64,000 bases of DNA from Mycobacterium dioxanotrophicus (GTDB lineage Bacteria > Actinomycetota > Actinomycetes > Mycobacteriales > Mycobacteriaceae), in NCBI RefSeq assembly GCF_002157835.1, contig NZ_CP020810.1, forward strand, positions 91,599 to 155,598, given 5' to 3'. The notes under the pieces are model-generated. The model was not told where the DNA came from and did not search any database. It saw nothing but the letters and a program-made list of their open reading frames with translations. The translations under genes and the position numbers were made by a program. Positions within the stretch are counted from its first letter, which is position 1; the number at the start of each line of letters is the position of its first letter. Below are positions 45,366-54,959 of the stretch, one piece after another.

Positions 45366-46742
45366 TTACGCGCCCACCCAGATAGTTTTGAGATTGCAAA
45401 ATTCACGAATGCCGTGAGCGGAAAGCTCACGCCCGTACCCGGACCGCTTGGTGCCGCCGAACGGGAGCTCGTTGTAGGAGCCGGTCATCCCGTTGATGAA
45501 CACCTGCCCCGCTTCGAGGTCGCGAGTGAACCGCTTCTGCTCACTGGCGGCGGTCGTCCAAGCGTTAGATCCCAGACCGAATGGCGTGGCGTTGGCGATC
45601 TCGATGGCCTCGTCGATGTTGCTAACGCGATAGACGGACGCCACCGGCCCGAACGCCTCCTCTGAATACATGCGCATTTCGGGCGTGATGCCAGCGACCA
45701 CCGTCGGAGGGTAAAACCAGCCCGGACCATCGGGCACGCGGCCACCGCACAGGAGCTGCGCGCCACGCTCGACGGCGTCGGTTACCAGTTCATCGATCTC
45801 GACCCGGCCCTGTTCGGTGGCCAGGGGGCCGACTTGTGTGTGCGAGTCCAGCGGATCTCCAACCCGCAACGCGCGCATCCGACTTACGAATGCGTCGGTG
45901 AAAGCGTCGTACACGTCGGTGTGCACGATGAATCGTTTGGCGGCGATGCAAGTCTGACCGTTGTTCTGGATACGGGACGTAACCGCCGCTTCGACTGCTC
46001 GATCCAGATCGGCCGACGGCATCACCACAAATGGATCGCTGCCACCGAGTTCCAGCACAGTGCGCTTGACCTCATCACCGCAGATGGCGGCAACTGAGCG
46101 GCCGGCCAGCTCGCTGCCGGTGAGTGTTGCCGCGGCTATCCGCGGGTCGCGCAGAACCGATTCCACCTGGCCCGAGGTGATCAGCAACGTCTGGAAACAG
46201 CCGTCCGGAAACCCGCCGCGTCGGAACAAGTCCTCAAGGTACAGAGCGGTTTGAGGCACGTTCGACGCATGCTTGAGCAGGACGACGTTGGCTGCCATCA
46301 ATGCCGGCGCGGCAAACCGGATGACCTGCCAGAGTGGGAAATTCCAGGGCATCACCGCGAGGGTAGGGCCCATCGCCTCGTATCGCGCGTACGCACGCAC
46401 CGCTCCCACCGACTTGGCTTCCACGGGCTCGTCTGCCAGAAGCTGCTCAGCCTGCTCCGCGAAATAGTTCAGGGCGCGGATGCATTTGTCGACCTCCGCA
46501 CGTGCCGCCTTCAACGTCTTACCCATCTCAGTCGTCATCAACCGCGCTACATCGGCACTGTCCACGGCCAGCAGATCGGAACTCGCCCGCATCCATGCCG
46601 AGCGTTGAGCGAAATCGGTGACTCGGTAACTCTTCCATCCGTCGTACGCACGCCCGATCGTGGCCTCCACGGCGGCGTCGGTGGCCGGGCGAAAGCTTTG
46701 GAGCGTTTCACCGGTGGCCGGATTGACCGTCGCAATACCCAT
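45366..46742 (-). CDS. gabD1: Succinate-semialdehyde dehydrogenase, GabD1-like
   Basis: 458 residues from ATG 46742, four bases after AAGGAGAATG (AAGGAG). It reads like mycobacterial GabD1 throughout: IATVNPATGETLQSF, MPWNFPLWQVIRFAAPALMA, LELGGSDPFVVMPSADLD, NNGQTCIAAKRFIV (catalytic Cys), FGPVASVYRV, ELPFGGTKRSGYGRELSAHG. It would oxidise succinate semialdehyde (or a similar aldehyde) to the acid with NAD(P)+. It is divergent from the second FAD oxidase operon; succinate semialdehyde is what the transhydrogenase gene there could make. Confidence 0.85.
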   Translation of the reverse strand: MGIATVNPATGETLQSFRPATDAAVEATIGRAYDGWKSYRVTDFAQRSAWMRASSDLLAVDSADVARLMTTEMGKTLKAARAEVDKCIRALNYFAEQAEQLLADEPVEAKSVGAVRAYARYEAMGPTLAVMPWNFPLWQVIRFAAPALMAANVVLLKHASNVPQTALYLEDLFRRGGFPDGCFQTLLITSGQVESVLRDPRIAAATLTGSELAGRSVAAICGDEVKRTVLELGGSDPFVVMPSADLDRAVEAAVTSRIQNNGQTCIAAKRFIVHTDVYDAFTDAFVSRMRALRVGDPLDSHTQVGPLATEQGRVEIDELVTDAVERGAQLLCGGRVPDGPGWFYPPTVVAGITPEMRMYSEEAFGPVASVYRVSNIDEAIEIANATPFGLGSNAWTTAASEQKRFTRDLEAGQVFINGMTGSYNELPFGGTKRSGYGRELSAHGIREFCNLKTIWVGA

Positions 46743-47514
46743 CATTCTCCTTATCACGCAGCTTCTAGGGGTTCGGCCATCAGTCGGTGTACTTCCTCGT
46801 GCTGTGGCCAGAGCCCACATGGGCCTGTACAACGATCTGGACACCATAATTCGTCTTACCTAATTTATGGCCAGACCATCATCCACATGGGAGCATAGGT
46901 TGCACCGCGCGATGAAGCAAGGATCTCGGAACTATCCCGCGCGGCACGATGTCAGCGGCGCCGGCCTCCGCGGGCACCACCAACATGTCAAGGCGCAGAA
47001 CCGTCACGTGACTTCCCGCTCGTCAGACTGAACGTCTAGGTATTCGCAGTTCAGGCCGGTCCATCGAGCAATTGGAAAACTAGCGTGACGAACTGTTGGT
47101 CACGCGAAGCCCACCCCCTGACTCGCCACCGGCGCATCAATAAGGCTGGCCCCTTAGCGGCAACCGCGCGGGGGACTCGAATTTCGGATTATGGAATCTG
47201 TATCCGCTTCATGAAATCCGCCCTTGCGTACGTGTGATCCGTGACATAGCCTCGTTGATGCGTCATGGCCAGACCATAACCGGCTCGGTCACATGACGAA
47301 CCGGCAGCAATCGTGCGATCCGCCCCGATAACTACTCGGTCTCCGTCGAGGGGCACGCACAGTCCGATCCCGAGGAGGGTCCGATGTCCCTGAGCGGCTC
47401 GATCATCGTCGCTAGCTCTCCCCCGACCGATCACCGCAATCACCCATCTGTTGGCGCGTCCGATGTGGCCGCCCGTTCAGGTACCGCCAGGTACCTCTGT
47501 CTAGGAAGGACGCG
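46743..47514. other. Divergent control region between gabD1 and FAD oxidase 2
   Basis: About 770 bp, no gene. Two GGTACC palindromes ten bases apart (47480-47485 and 47490-47495) lie just upstream of the oxidase and are operator-like. GGATTATGGAATC near 47186 may be another site. The Shine-Dalgarno is AGGAAGGA. Confidence 0.45.
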
Positions 47515-49149
47515 ATGAACAATATGACTGAGGAACACCTCGACACGCGGAAGCGGAAGTTTTGGGGTTGGGGCTATGCCGACACGAGCGTCAGCGACTC
47601 GGAGATCCTCGAAATCGGCGGCATGCTCCGGGACAAGTTCGGGCTTCGACTCCGCGAGCTAGCTAAGGCACCCGACATCAGCGAAATCGAGTTGCGCGAG
47701 CCCCGGGTCCATGCGCCCGGATCGCTGGCCGGCATCTGTGAGAACGACACGTGGACGCGAGCCGAGCACACTCTGGGCAAGAATCTGGGCGACTTCGTCC
47801 GTGGGTTGGCTCGACAATTCGACAACCCTCCGGATTTCGTCGCGTTCCCCCGCACCGAACATGATGTCGTATCTGTGCTCGACTGGGCCCACAGCAACAA
47901 CGTCGCCGTCGTCCCCTACGGCGGCGGTTCGTCGGTAGCCCAGGGCATTGAACCGATCGTATCCGACGACTACCGCGGCGCAATCAGCCTCGACCTGCGC
48001 CACCTGAACCGGGTGCTGGAGATCGACCGTGCCTCCCGCTCGGCATTGATCCAGGGCGGCGTCCTCGGACCCGACATGGAGAACCAGCTTCGACCACACG
48101 GCTTGTCGATGCGCTTTTTCTTGCAGGCGTTTGAATTCTCCTCCCTCGGCGGGTGGATCGCGACCAGGGCGGCCGGGCACTTCGCCACTGGATTCACTCA
48201 GATCGACGACTACGTCCAAGCCATGCGTGTCGTGACCCCCTCGGGAACACTGCAGACCGGCCGCATTCCCGCCGACGGGGCCGGGGTCTCCCCCGACCGC
48301 ATGTTCATCGGTTCCGAGGGCACGCTGGGCGTCATCACCGAAGCATGGATGCGGCTGCAGGACAAGCCAACGTTCAAGGTCGCCACATCGGTGCCGTTCA
48401 GTGACTTCAACAAGGCTGTGGACGCCGTACGTGCCCTTGCTCAATCTGGTCTGGCGCCGGCCAACTGCCGATTGCTCGACCCGACAGAAAGCCTGCTGTC
48501 CGGCGCGTCCGACGGCTCCGACTCGATCCTGGTCCTCGCCTTTGAGTCAGCCGACCATCCGCTGGATACATGGATGCAACGCGCCGCTCAGATCTGCGCC
48601 GACCACGGTGGCCGGGTGAGCGCTGAAGCGTTGCAGGGTCGATCGGCGCCCGAAGCCGGCCACTCCGGAGCGGCCGGCAAATGGCGAAACTTCTTTGTGC
48701 GCGGCCCGCATTACAAGGAGGGCTACTCCCGCATGGGTGTATTGCGAGAAACCTTCGAGACCGCGTGCACATGGAGCGCGTTCCCTGAGCTTCATGCACG
48801 GGTGATGCAGGCGACGACCGAGGCCGTCAAGCGCGAGTGTGGCGATGGCGTCGTCGCCTGCCGTTTCACCCACGTCTATCCCGACGGCCCCGCCCCCTAC
48901 TACACCGTGGTGGCCTCAGCAAAGCCGGGCGGCGAGCTAGAACAATGGGCCGCGATCAAACAGGCGGCCTCCGACGCGGTTCTTGCCACCGGCGGCACCA
49001 TCACCCACCACCACGCAGTCGGCCGCTTCCACCGCCCCTGGTATGACCGGCAGCGTCCGGAGCTGTTCACCTCAGCTTTGCGTGCGGTGAAGCAGACTGT
49101 CGACCCCAACATGGTGATGAACCCTGGGGTCCTCATCGATCCGAAATAG
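47515..49149 (+). CDS. AGPS-like FAD-binding oxidase (copy 2)
   Basis: 544 residues, a clear paralogue of the 35.7-kb gene: VPYGGGSSVAQGIEP (FAD loop), SLGGWIATRAAGHFATGF, GSEGTLGVITEAWMRLQDKP, QSGLAPANCRLLDP, FESADHPLDTWMQRA, CRFTHVYPDGPAPYYTV, THHHAVGRFHRPWYDRQRPE. The alkyl-DHAP synthase Tyr and His-His-His positions are kept. It leads a run of same-strand genes (transporter, transhydrogenase, hydroxyacid dehydrogenase, ligase), which suggests a catabolic oxidase acting on an imported acid or ether. Confidence 0.8.
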   Translation: MNNMTEEHLDTRKRKFWGWGYADTSVSDSEILEIGGMLRDKFGLRLRELAKAPDISEIELREPRVHAPGSLAGICENDTWTRAEHTLGKNLGDFVRGLARQFDNPPDFVAFPRTEHDVVSVLDWAHSNNVAVVPYGGGSSVAQGIEPIVSDDYRGAISLDLRHLNRVLEIDRASRSALIQGGVLGPDMENQLRPHGLSMRFFLQAFEFSSLGGWIATRAAGHFATGFTQIDDYVQAMRVVTPSGTLQTGRIPADGAGVSPDRMFIGSEGTLGVITEAWMRLQDKPTFKVATSVPFSDFNKAVDAVRALAQSGLAPANCRLLDPTESLLSGASDGSDSILVLAFESADHPLDTWMQRAAQICADHGGRVSAEALQGRSAPEAGHSGAAGKWRNFFVRGPHYKEGYSRMGVLRETFETACTWSAFPELHARVMQATTEAVKRECGDGVVACRFTHVYPDGPAPYYTVVASAKPGGELEQWAAIKQAASDAVLATGGTITHHHAVGRFHRPWYDRQRPELFTSALRAVKQTVDPNMVMNPGVLIDPK

Positions 49150-49281
49150 CTAGTCGGCTGGGCTTGGGTGGGTCGCGTCAGCGCCCTGCCCAAGCCTTGG
49201 GGTGATACACGCTCCGCAACTAACCAAGTCACGTTCTCGCCAGCTGCGCAACGAGGAGCACTGGTCTAACAGAGGAGTCCC

Positions 49282-50628
49282 ATGCCCTGCGAAAACAATA
49301 CGACGGCCAGTTTGTCTCCCCCCGCATTGGATGCGCCCAGCATGCGGCGAGTCATTTTCGGCGCGGCAATCGGGCAGGGCGTGGAGTGGTACGACTATGC
49401 AATTTACGGATACCTCGCGGGCAGTATCGGAGCCGCGTTCTTTCCCAGTGACAACCGTTCGGTCACCGTGCTTGCGGCATACGCGGCATTTGCCGTGTCG
49501 TTCTTCATCCGACCGCTCGGTGGTGTTCTGTTCGGTTACATCGGAGACCGTATTGGTAGGAGAAACACTCTTGCCGTTGTCATCCTGCTCATCAGTGGCT
49601 CGACATTCCTGATCGGCCTGCTGCCCGGATACGCGGTACTAGGAGTTGCCGCGCCAGTTCTGCTCCTCGCGATGCGGCTGATACAAGGTCTGTCGGCGGG
49701 TGGCGAGCTGGCCGGCGCGGTTGCCTTCCTCGCCGAGCACGCCCCCGTGCACAAGCGTGGCTACATTGTCGGGTTCGGTGAGATGGCGGCGAACGCAGGA
49801 CCCCTGATCGGTGCATCATTGGTTGCGCTCCTGGCGGGTTCGCTCGGTGACACCGTCGTCGACGACTGGGCATGGCGTATACCGTTCCTCCTCGCGGGGC
49901 CGATCGGCCTCGTTGGTCTGTTCCTGCGCCTGCGTGTCGACGAATCACCGATATTCCAGGAAGTTGCGGCTGCCGGAAAACGAGCGAAGTCGCCACTGCG
50001 GGAGGCGGTCCGGCAGGACCGTGGCGCAATTGTGCGCTGCACCGGCGTGGCGATCACCCATATGGTGCCGTACTACTTGATTCTTGCCTACTTACCCAAC
50101 CACCTCACCGAAGGCGGCCGGCTTCCCGCCGGGAGCGCGTATTTCGTTGTCGCCGTGGCGTTGGTGGTGAAGATCGCTGTCACGCCGTTCGCGGCTCGCA
50201 GCTCCGATCGCTTTGGCCGCAGACCGGTAATGGCCCTTGCCGGACTCGGTTACGTGGTCCTCGCCTATCCCGTCTTCGTCTGGATAGATTCTGGCGGATT
50301 GGTTGTCGTGCTCCTGTGTCAGGTGATGCTCGGGATCATCTTCGGCGTCTATTCCGGGTGCGTGTTCACCATGATGGTGGAGATGTTCCCAACGCAGACC
50401 CGGTTCACTTCGATGGCAATCGGATACAACGCCGCTGCTGCGCTCGCGGGCGGAACTGCACCGTTCATCGCGACATGGTTGGTGACAGCGACCGGGAACG
50501 GGAGTTCACCTGCCCTCTACTTGATTGGTGGCGCGGTTATTTCATTGATCGCGATTGCCGTGTCGGGGGAAACCTCGGGCACCAGCCTCAGACAAACTCC
50601 CGGGCGGACCACGTCGCCGCAAGCTTGA
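49282..50628 (+). CDS. MHS-family MFS transporter
   Basis: 448 residues, 12 membrane segments. Metabolite:H+ symporter marks: GQGVEWYDYAIYGYLAGSIG, FFIRPLGGVLFGYIGDRIGR, RLIQGLSAGGELAGAVAFLA, SDRFGRRPVMALAG. This family takes up carboxylates such as citrate, proline/betaine, ketoglutarate. It probably imports the substrate of the neighbouring oxidase. AGAGGAG precedes the ATG. Confidence 0.85.
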   Translation: MPCENNTTASLSPPALDAPSMRRVIFGAAIGQGVEWYDYAIYGYLAGSIGAAFFPSDNRSVTVLAAYAAFAVSFFIRPLGGVLFGYIGDRIGRRNTLAVVILLISGSTFLIGLLPGYAVLGVAAPVLLLAMRLIQGLSAGGELAGAVAFLAEHAPVHKRGYIVGFGEMAANAGPLIGASLVALLAGSLGDTVVDDWAWRIPFLLAGPIGLVGLFLRLRVDESPIFQEVAAAGKRAKSPLREAVRQDRGAIVRCTGVAITHMVPYYLILAYLPNHLTEGGRLPAGSAYFVVAVALVVKIAVTPFAARSSDRFGRRPVMALAGLGYVVLAYPVFVWIDSGGLVVVLLCQVMLGIIFGVYSGCVFTMMVEMFPTQTRFTSMAIGYNAAAALAGGTAPFIATWLVTATGNGSSPALYLIGGAVISLIAIAVSGETSGTSLRQTPGRTTSPQA

Positions 50629-50684
50629 TTCAACAGCCCACATTCGCATACACGAAACCCCACCTAGGAAAAGGAAGAATTGTC

Positions 50685-51983
50685 GTGGAATCCCAATCGC
50701 AGTTTCTGCCGGCCAACCCTGAAAGTGTCTTCACCTACGGTGCGCCGCTGTTGAAATACGGCCGAGGTGCCGCGGACGAAATCGGTTTCGATCTCAGCGT
50801 GACTGGCGCGAAACGAGTGCTGGTCGTTACTGACGCCGGGGTCGCCGCTGCCGGGATCCCACAGCGAGTAGCTGAGCGGATCAAGGAGTTTGGTATTGAC
50901 GCGGTCGTTTATGACGGCGTTCACGTGGAACCAACCGATGCCAGTCTTGAGCACGCGATCGCATACGCCCGTGACGGAGGTCCGTGGGATGCCTTCATTG
51001 CCGTCGGCGGCGGGTCAAGTATCGATACCGCCAAGGCGATCAACCTACTCACCACCAATCCCGGCGAGTTGATGGACTACGTCAATGCTCCGGTGGGACG
51101 CGGTAATACGCCGAACCAGCCGCTCAAACCCCTAGTCGCAGTTCCGACCACGACGGGTACGGGGGCCGAGAGCACCACGATCTGTGTGCTCGATGTGCTG
51201 GATCTAAAGGTGAAGACCGGAATCAGCCATGCTCGTTTGCGTCCAACCCTGGCCGTGGTTGACCCGATGCTGACAGTTAGCCAGCCGTCCGGCGTCACGG
51301 CATCTGCGGGCATGGATATTCTCTGCCACGCGTTGGAGAGTCTGACCGCACGGCCGTACATGGCCTATGAACGAAAGCGTCCGGAGCAACGCGTTCCATA
51401 CTGCGGTTCCAATCCCATCTCGGACATGTGGGCAGAAAAGGCGCTCATGCTGATGTCCACTTCGTTCCGGCGGGCAGTGCTCGACGGCGACGATGAGGAA
51501 GCCCGCGCGTCGATGGCGCTCGCAGCCACCTTCGCTGGCCTCGGTTTCGGAAATGCCGGCGTGCACATCCCGCACGCCAACGCGTACCCAATTGCTGGCA
51601 GAGTGAAGGATTTTCACGCGAAGGATTACCCAAGCGGTGAGCCGATGGTGCCGCACGGCATGGCTGTGTCACTCACCGCGCCTGAGGCTTTCCGGTTCAC
51701 CTTCGACACGGCTCCCGAGCGGCACCTTCGCGCGGCCTCCCTACTCTCGCCCGCGGCGGACAAGCCGAACGACCTGAGCTCGTTCCTGCCGGACGTACTC
51801 ACTGCACTCATGTCTGACATCGGTATCCCCAACGGCATCGCCGAGGTTGGCTACGAGAGCTCAGACGTTGCCGGACTCGTCGAGGGGGCGTTAATGCAGC
51901 AACGCGTGCTGGCGGCTGCGCCGTGCGAGGTCCGCGATGAGGACCTTGCCTCGATCTTCACACGCTCCCTGACGCTGTGGTGA
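50685..51983 (+). CDS. Hydroxyacid-oxoacid transhydrogenase (ADHFE1-like)
   Basis: 432 residues from GTG 50685 with AAGGAAG upstream. It is an iron-type alcohol dehydrogenase close to animal ADHFE1: FTYGAPLLKYGRGAADEIG, VAVGGGSSIDTAKAINLL, VPTTTGTGAESTTICVLD, CHALESLTARPY, GSNPISDMWAEKALMLM, GFGNAGVHIPHANAYPIAG, VPHGMAVSLT. Metal ligands (Asp in GMDILCHALES and the three His) are present. ADHFE1 oxidises 4-hydroxybutyrate with 2-oxoglutarate, giving succinate semialdehyde and D-2-hydroxyglutarate. A glycol dehydrogenase role is less likely. The next gene starts in its stop (GTGA). Confidence 0.8.
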   Translation: MESQSQFLPANPESVFTYGAPLLKYGRGAADEIGFDLSVTGAKRVLVVTDAGVAAAGIPQRVAERIKEFGIDAVVYDGVHVEPTDASLEHAIAYARDGGPWDAFIAVGGGSSIDTAKAINLLTTNPGELMDYVNAPVGRGNTPNQPLKPLVAVPTTTGTGAESTTICVLDVLDLKVKTGISHARLRPTLAVVDPMLTVSQPSGVTASAGMDILCHALESLTARPYMAYERKRPEQRVPYCGSNPISDMWAEKALMLMSTSFRRAVLDGDDEEARASMALAATFAGLGFGNAGVHIPHANAYPIAGRVKDFHAKDYPSGEPMVPHGMAVSLTAPEAFRFTFDTAPERHLRAASLLSPAADKPNDLSSFLPDVLTALMSDIGIPNGIAEVGYESSDVAGLVEGALMQQRVLAAAPCEVRDEDLASIFTRSLTLW

Positions 51984-54829
51984 CCGAAGAGCCCACCGAG
52001 ACCGCTCTTCGCGCTGCCCTTCGCGCACGAGGGGTAACGGATATCGATGACTCAAGGCTGGCCCGCGCGATCTACTCCAGCGATGCATCCCTGTATCGGG
52101 TGGAGCCACGACTGGTCGTGCGGCCCAGGCATGTTGAGGAGATCGAAGCAACCCTAGCCGCATGTCGGGAGATCGGGGTTCCACTCACGGCGCGGGGAGC
52201 CGGTACATCGATCGCTGGCAACGCCATCGGGCCGGGGGTGATCCTCGACAGCAGCCGACATTTGCGTCGAATTGTTGATATCGATGTCGAATCCCGTACT
52301 GCTGTAGTCGAACCAGGGGTAGTCCAGGCGCAACTGCAGATGGCCGCACAACGAAAGGGTTTGCGGTTCGGTCCAGACCCGAGCACGCACAATCGCTGCA
52401 CCATCGGCGGAATGATAGGGAACAACGCCTGCGGCTCCCGCGCCCTCGCGTACGGCAGGACATCGGACAATGTGCTGGCCCTCGACATCGTCGACGGGCG
52501 TGGGCGCCGGATCTCGGTTGCACATCCGACGGGAGTATCACCTTCTGATGCGCCGACGTCACTTGCCGAACTGCACACCCTGGTACAGCGGAATCTATCG
52601 ATTATTCGAACCCAGTTCGGGCAGTTCGCAAGGCAGGGCTCGGGATACGCTCTGGAGCACCTGTTGCCCGAGAACCGGTTCGACGTCTGCCGCGCCCTGG
52701 TCGGCAGCGAAGGAACACTCGCGCTGGTTGAACGGGCGACGGTACGTCTTGTTAGCGATCCCCGACATCGGATCATTGTCGCGCTGGGCTACCCGAGCAT
52801 CGCTGAGGCCGCGGATGCCGCACCACAGATACTGCAGCACAAACCGATCGCCTGCGAAGGACTCGACGAAAGGATTGTGGCTCCACTTCGCCGGCGCACA
52901 ACTCCCATTCCCCAATTACCCCGCGGGGCAGGCTGGTTGCTCGTCGAGCTTGCCGGCGACGAGCTACCAGCCCTGCACGAACGTGCGGGACGCGTCGTCG
53001 CAGACGCGGCAGCACTTGACACACGGGTCGTCACCGATCCGGCGGAGACCGCCGCGATCTGGCAGATCCGCGAGGACGGAGCCGGACTCGCCGCACTCGG
53101 CCAAGACGGCCGCCGAGCGCACGCGGGTTGGGAAGACGCCGCCGTCCCCGTTCGACATCTCGGCGGCTACCTGCGCGACATGGACGCACTCCTCGCCCAA
53201 CACGGCCTGTCCGGCGCGCCATACGGACATTTCGGCGATGGTTGCGTCCACCAACGTCTGGACTTCCCGTTTTACGCGGAACCCGACCGCGGTCGCACTG
53301 TGTTCCGGACTTTCCTGACCGAAGCTGCTGAACTGGTGGCCCACTACGGCGGGTCACTGTCGGGCGAGCACGGTGACGGCCGTGCCCGCAGTGAGCTCCT
53401 TCCCATCATGTTCAGCCCCGACGCGCTGTCGCTATTCTCAGCAACGAAGGCGATCTTCGATCCGGGCAACATATTGAATCCCGGGGTTCTGGTCCGCCCC
53501 CGGCCGTTGGACTGGGATATCCGCAACACCGGATTCTCAACAACCCGTACCTCTCTCGCGCTGCGCTACCCCGACGACTCCGACGACTTCGCCACCGCCG
53601 TACATAGATGCACCGGTGTTGCGAAATGCCGGGTGGAACAGCCCCGCACCGGGCACGTCATGTGCCCTTCCTACACCGCGACCCGAGATGAAAAGGATTC
53701 CACCCGCGGTCGCGCTCGGGTACTCCAAGAAATGACACGCAACGGCACCCCGGACTGGCGGGCGCCTGAGGTCCACGAGGCGCTCGACCTGTGCCTGTCG
53801 TGCAAAGGATGTTCCAGCGACTGCCCAACCGGGGTCGATGTCGCCACCTGGAAGTCTGAAGTTCTCCACCATGCTTACCACGGCCGGCGGCGTCCGCTGT
53901 CGCACTACACCCTCGGGCGCCTGCCGCAGTGGGCCGATCTCGCAGCACGCACTCCCCGCCTGGTCAATCGGTTGACGAGCACCCGCTGGACCGCGCGCAT
54001 CGTCGCGCGCGCCGCCGGAGTCGATCCGCGCCGCGACTTACCTCGCTTCGCCGACAGGACCTTCGGTCAGCAATGGGCAGATCGTCGGCCCACCACGGAT
54101 CTTCCCGGCGATGCACCGCGAGTGCTGGTGTGGGTCGATAGCTTCACGGACCATTTCGCACCACAGGTAGCGCACGACACCCTGGCCATTTTGCAAAGCA
54201 TGGGCCACGATGCGGATGTCGTGACTGACGCCTGCTGCGGACTGACGTGGATCACCACTGGTCAGCTCGACACCGCGCGCTCCATCCTCGAGCGGACGAC
54301 CCACAAACTCCTCACTGCTACTGCACAAGGACAACCGATCATCGCGCTCGAACCGTCCTGCGCGGCAGTTCTGCGGCACGATGGACCACTCCTTATAGAC
54401 GATCCGAGTAGCCGCACACTCGCCACACGGGTGCGCACCCTCGCTGAACACCTCGCAGCGACGCCCGAATGGCAACCTCCCGATTGGTCCGGTACCGATG
54501 TTGTGGCTCAGCCACACTGTCACCACCATGCCGTCATGGGTTGGAACACCGACGCCGAAGTGCTCCGACAGAGCGGAGCCCACGTCACCCAACTGGGCGG
54601 CTGTTGCGGCCTCGCGGGCAACTGGGGAGCGGAGCGAGGTCATCACGATCTCTCCCACGCCATCGCCGGCCAGCAACTGCTGCCTGCCCTCACAACCGCC
54701 TCCGAAAGTGCTGTGGTGATCGCAGACGGATTCTCATGCCGGACCCAAATCGCGCAGTTTTCAAATCGTCGCGCTGTTCACCTTTCACATTTTCTTTCCT
54801 CCCAGCTCACAAACAGGACTCAGATATAA
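51980..54829 (+). CDS. YdiJ-like D-2-hydroxyacid dehydrogenase (FAD/Fe-S)
   Basis: 949 residues. GTG 51980 overlaps the previous stop. Domains: FAD-binding (VPLTARGAGTSIAGNAIG), FAD-oxidase C-terminal (YGGSLSGEHGDGRARSELLP, DPGNILNPG), ferredoxin-like Cys motif (CLSCKGCSSDCPTGVD) and two CCG-type regions (DACCGLTWITTG, LGGCCGLAGNWG). E. coli YdiJ, with the same layout, oxidises D-2-hydroxyglutarate; D-lactate and glycolate enzymes are relatives. Here it could regenerate 2-oxoglutarate from the D-2-hydroxyglutarate made by the transhydrogenase. Confidence 0.8.
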   Translation: MTEEPTETALRAALRARGVTDIDDSRLARAIYSSDASLYRVEPRLVVRPRHVEEIEATLAACREIGVPLTARGAGTSIAGNAIGPGVILDSSRHLRRIVDIDVESRTAVVEPGVVQAQLQMAAQRKGLRFGPDPSTHNRCTIGGMIGNNACGSRALAYGRTSDNVLALDIVDGRGRRISVAHPTGVSPSDAPTSLAELHTLVQRNLSIIRTQFGQFARQGSGYALEHLLPENRFDVCRALVGSEGTLALVERATVRLVSDPRHRIIVALGYPSIAEAADAAPQILQHKPIACEGLDERIVAPLRRRTTPIPQLPRGAGWLLVELAGDELPALHERAGRVVADAAALDTRVVTDPAETAAIWQIREDGAGLAALGQDGRRAHAGWEDAAVPVRHLGGYLRDMDALLAQHGLSGAPYGHFGDGCVHQRLDFPFYAEPDRGRTVFRTFLTEAAELVAHYGGSLSGEHGDGRARSELLPIMFSPDALSLFSATKAIFDPGNILNPGVLVRPRPLDWDIRNTGFSTTRTSLALRYPDDSDDFATAVHRCTGVAKCRVEQPRTGHVMCPSYTATRDEKDSTRGRARVLQEMTRNGTPDWRAPEVHEALDLCLSCKGCSSDCPTGVDVATWKSEVLHHAYHGRRRPLSHYTLGRLPQWADLAARTPRLVNRLTSTRWTARIVARAAGVDPRRDLPRFADRTFGQQWADRRPTTDLPGDAPRVLVWVDSFTDHFAPQVAHDTLAILQSMGHDADVVTDACCGLTWITTGQLDTARSILERTTHKLLTATAQGQPIIALEPSCAAVLRHDGPLLIDDPSSRTLATRVRTLAEHLAATPEWQPPDWSGTDVVAQPHCHHHAVMGWNTDAEVLRQSGAHVTQLGGCCGLAGNWGAERGHHDLSHAIAGQQLLPALTTASESAVVIADGFSCRTQIAQFSNRRAVHLSHFLSSQLTNRTQI

Positions 54830-54959
54830 AGTGCCTCAACACCATCGACGTGCCCGGCAGTCTCCGAGCCGGAATTCCACGACATACCAACGCTCTTGCA
54901 CGGTCTGCAAAGAACTGATTGATGCCAAATAAACCCCTACCACTGCGGGCGGTGATAAC

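Noticed and set aside
50685..51983. Ethylene glycol / lactaldehyde dehydrogenase (FucO type)
   Set aside because: Motifs such as GSNPISD and GFGNAGVHIPHA are those of hydroxyacid-oxoacid transhydrogenase; kept only as a less likely alternative.
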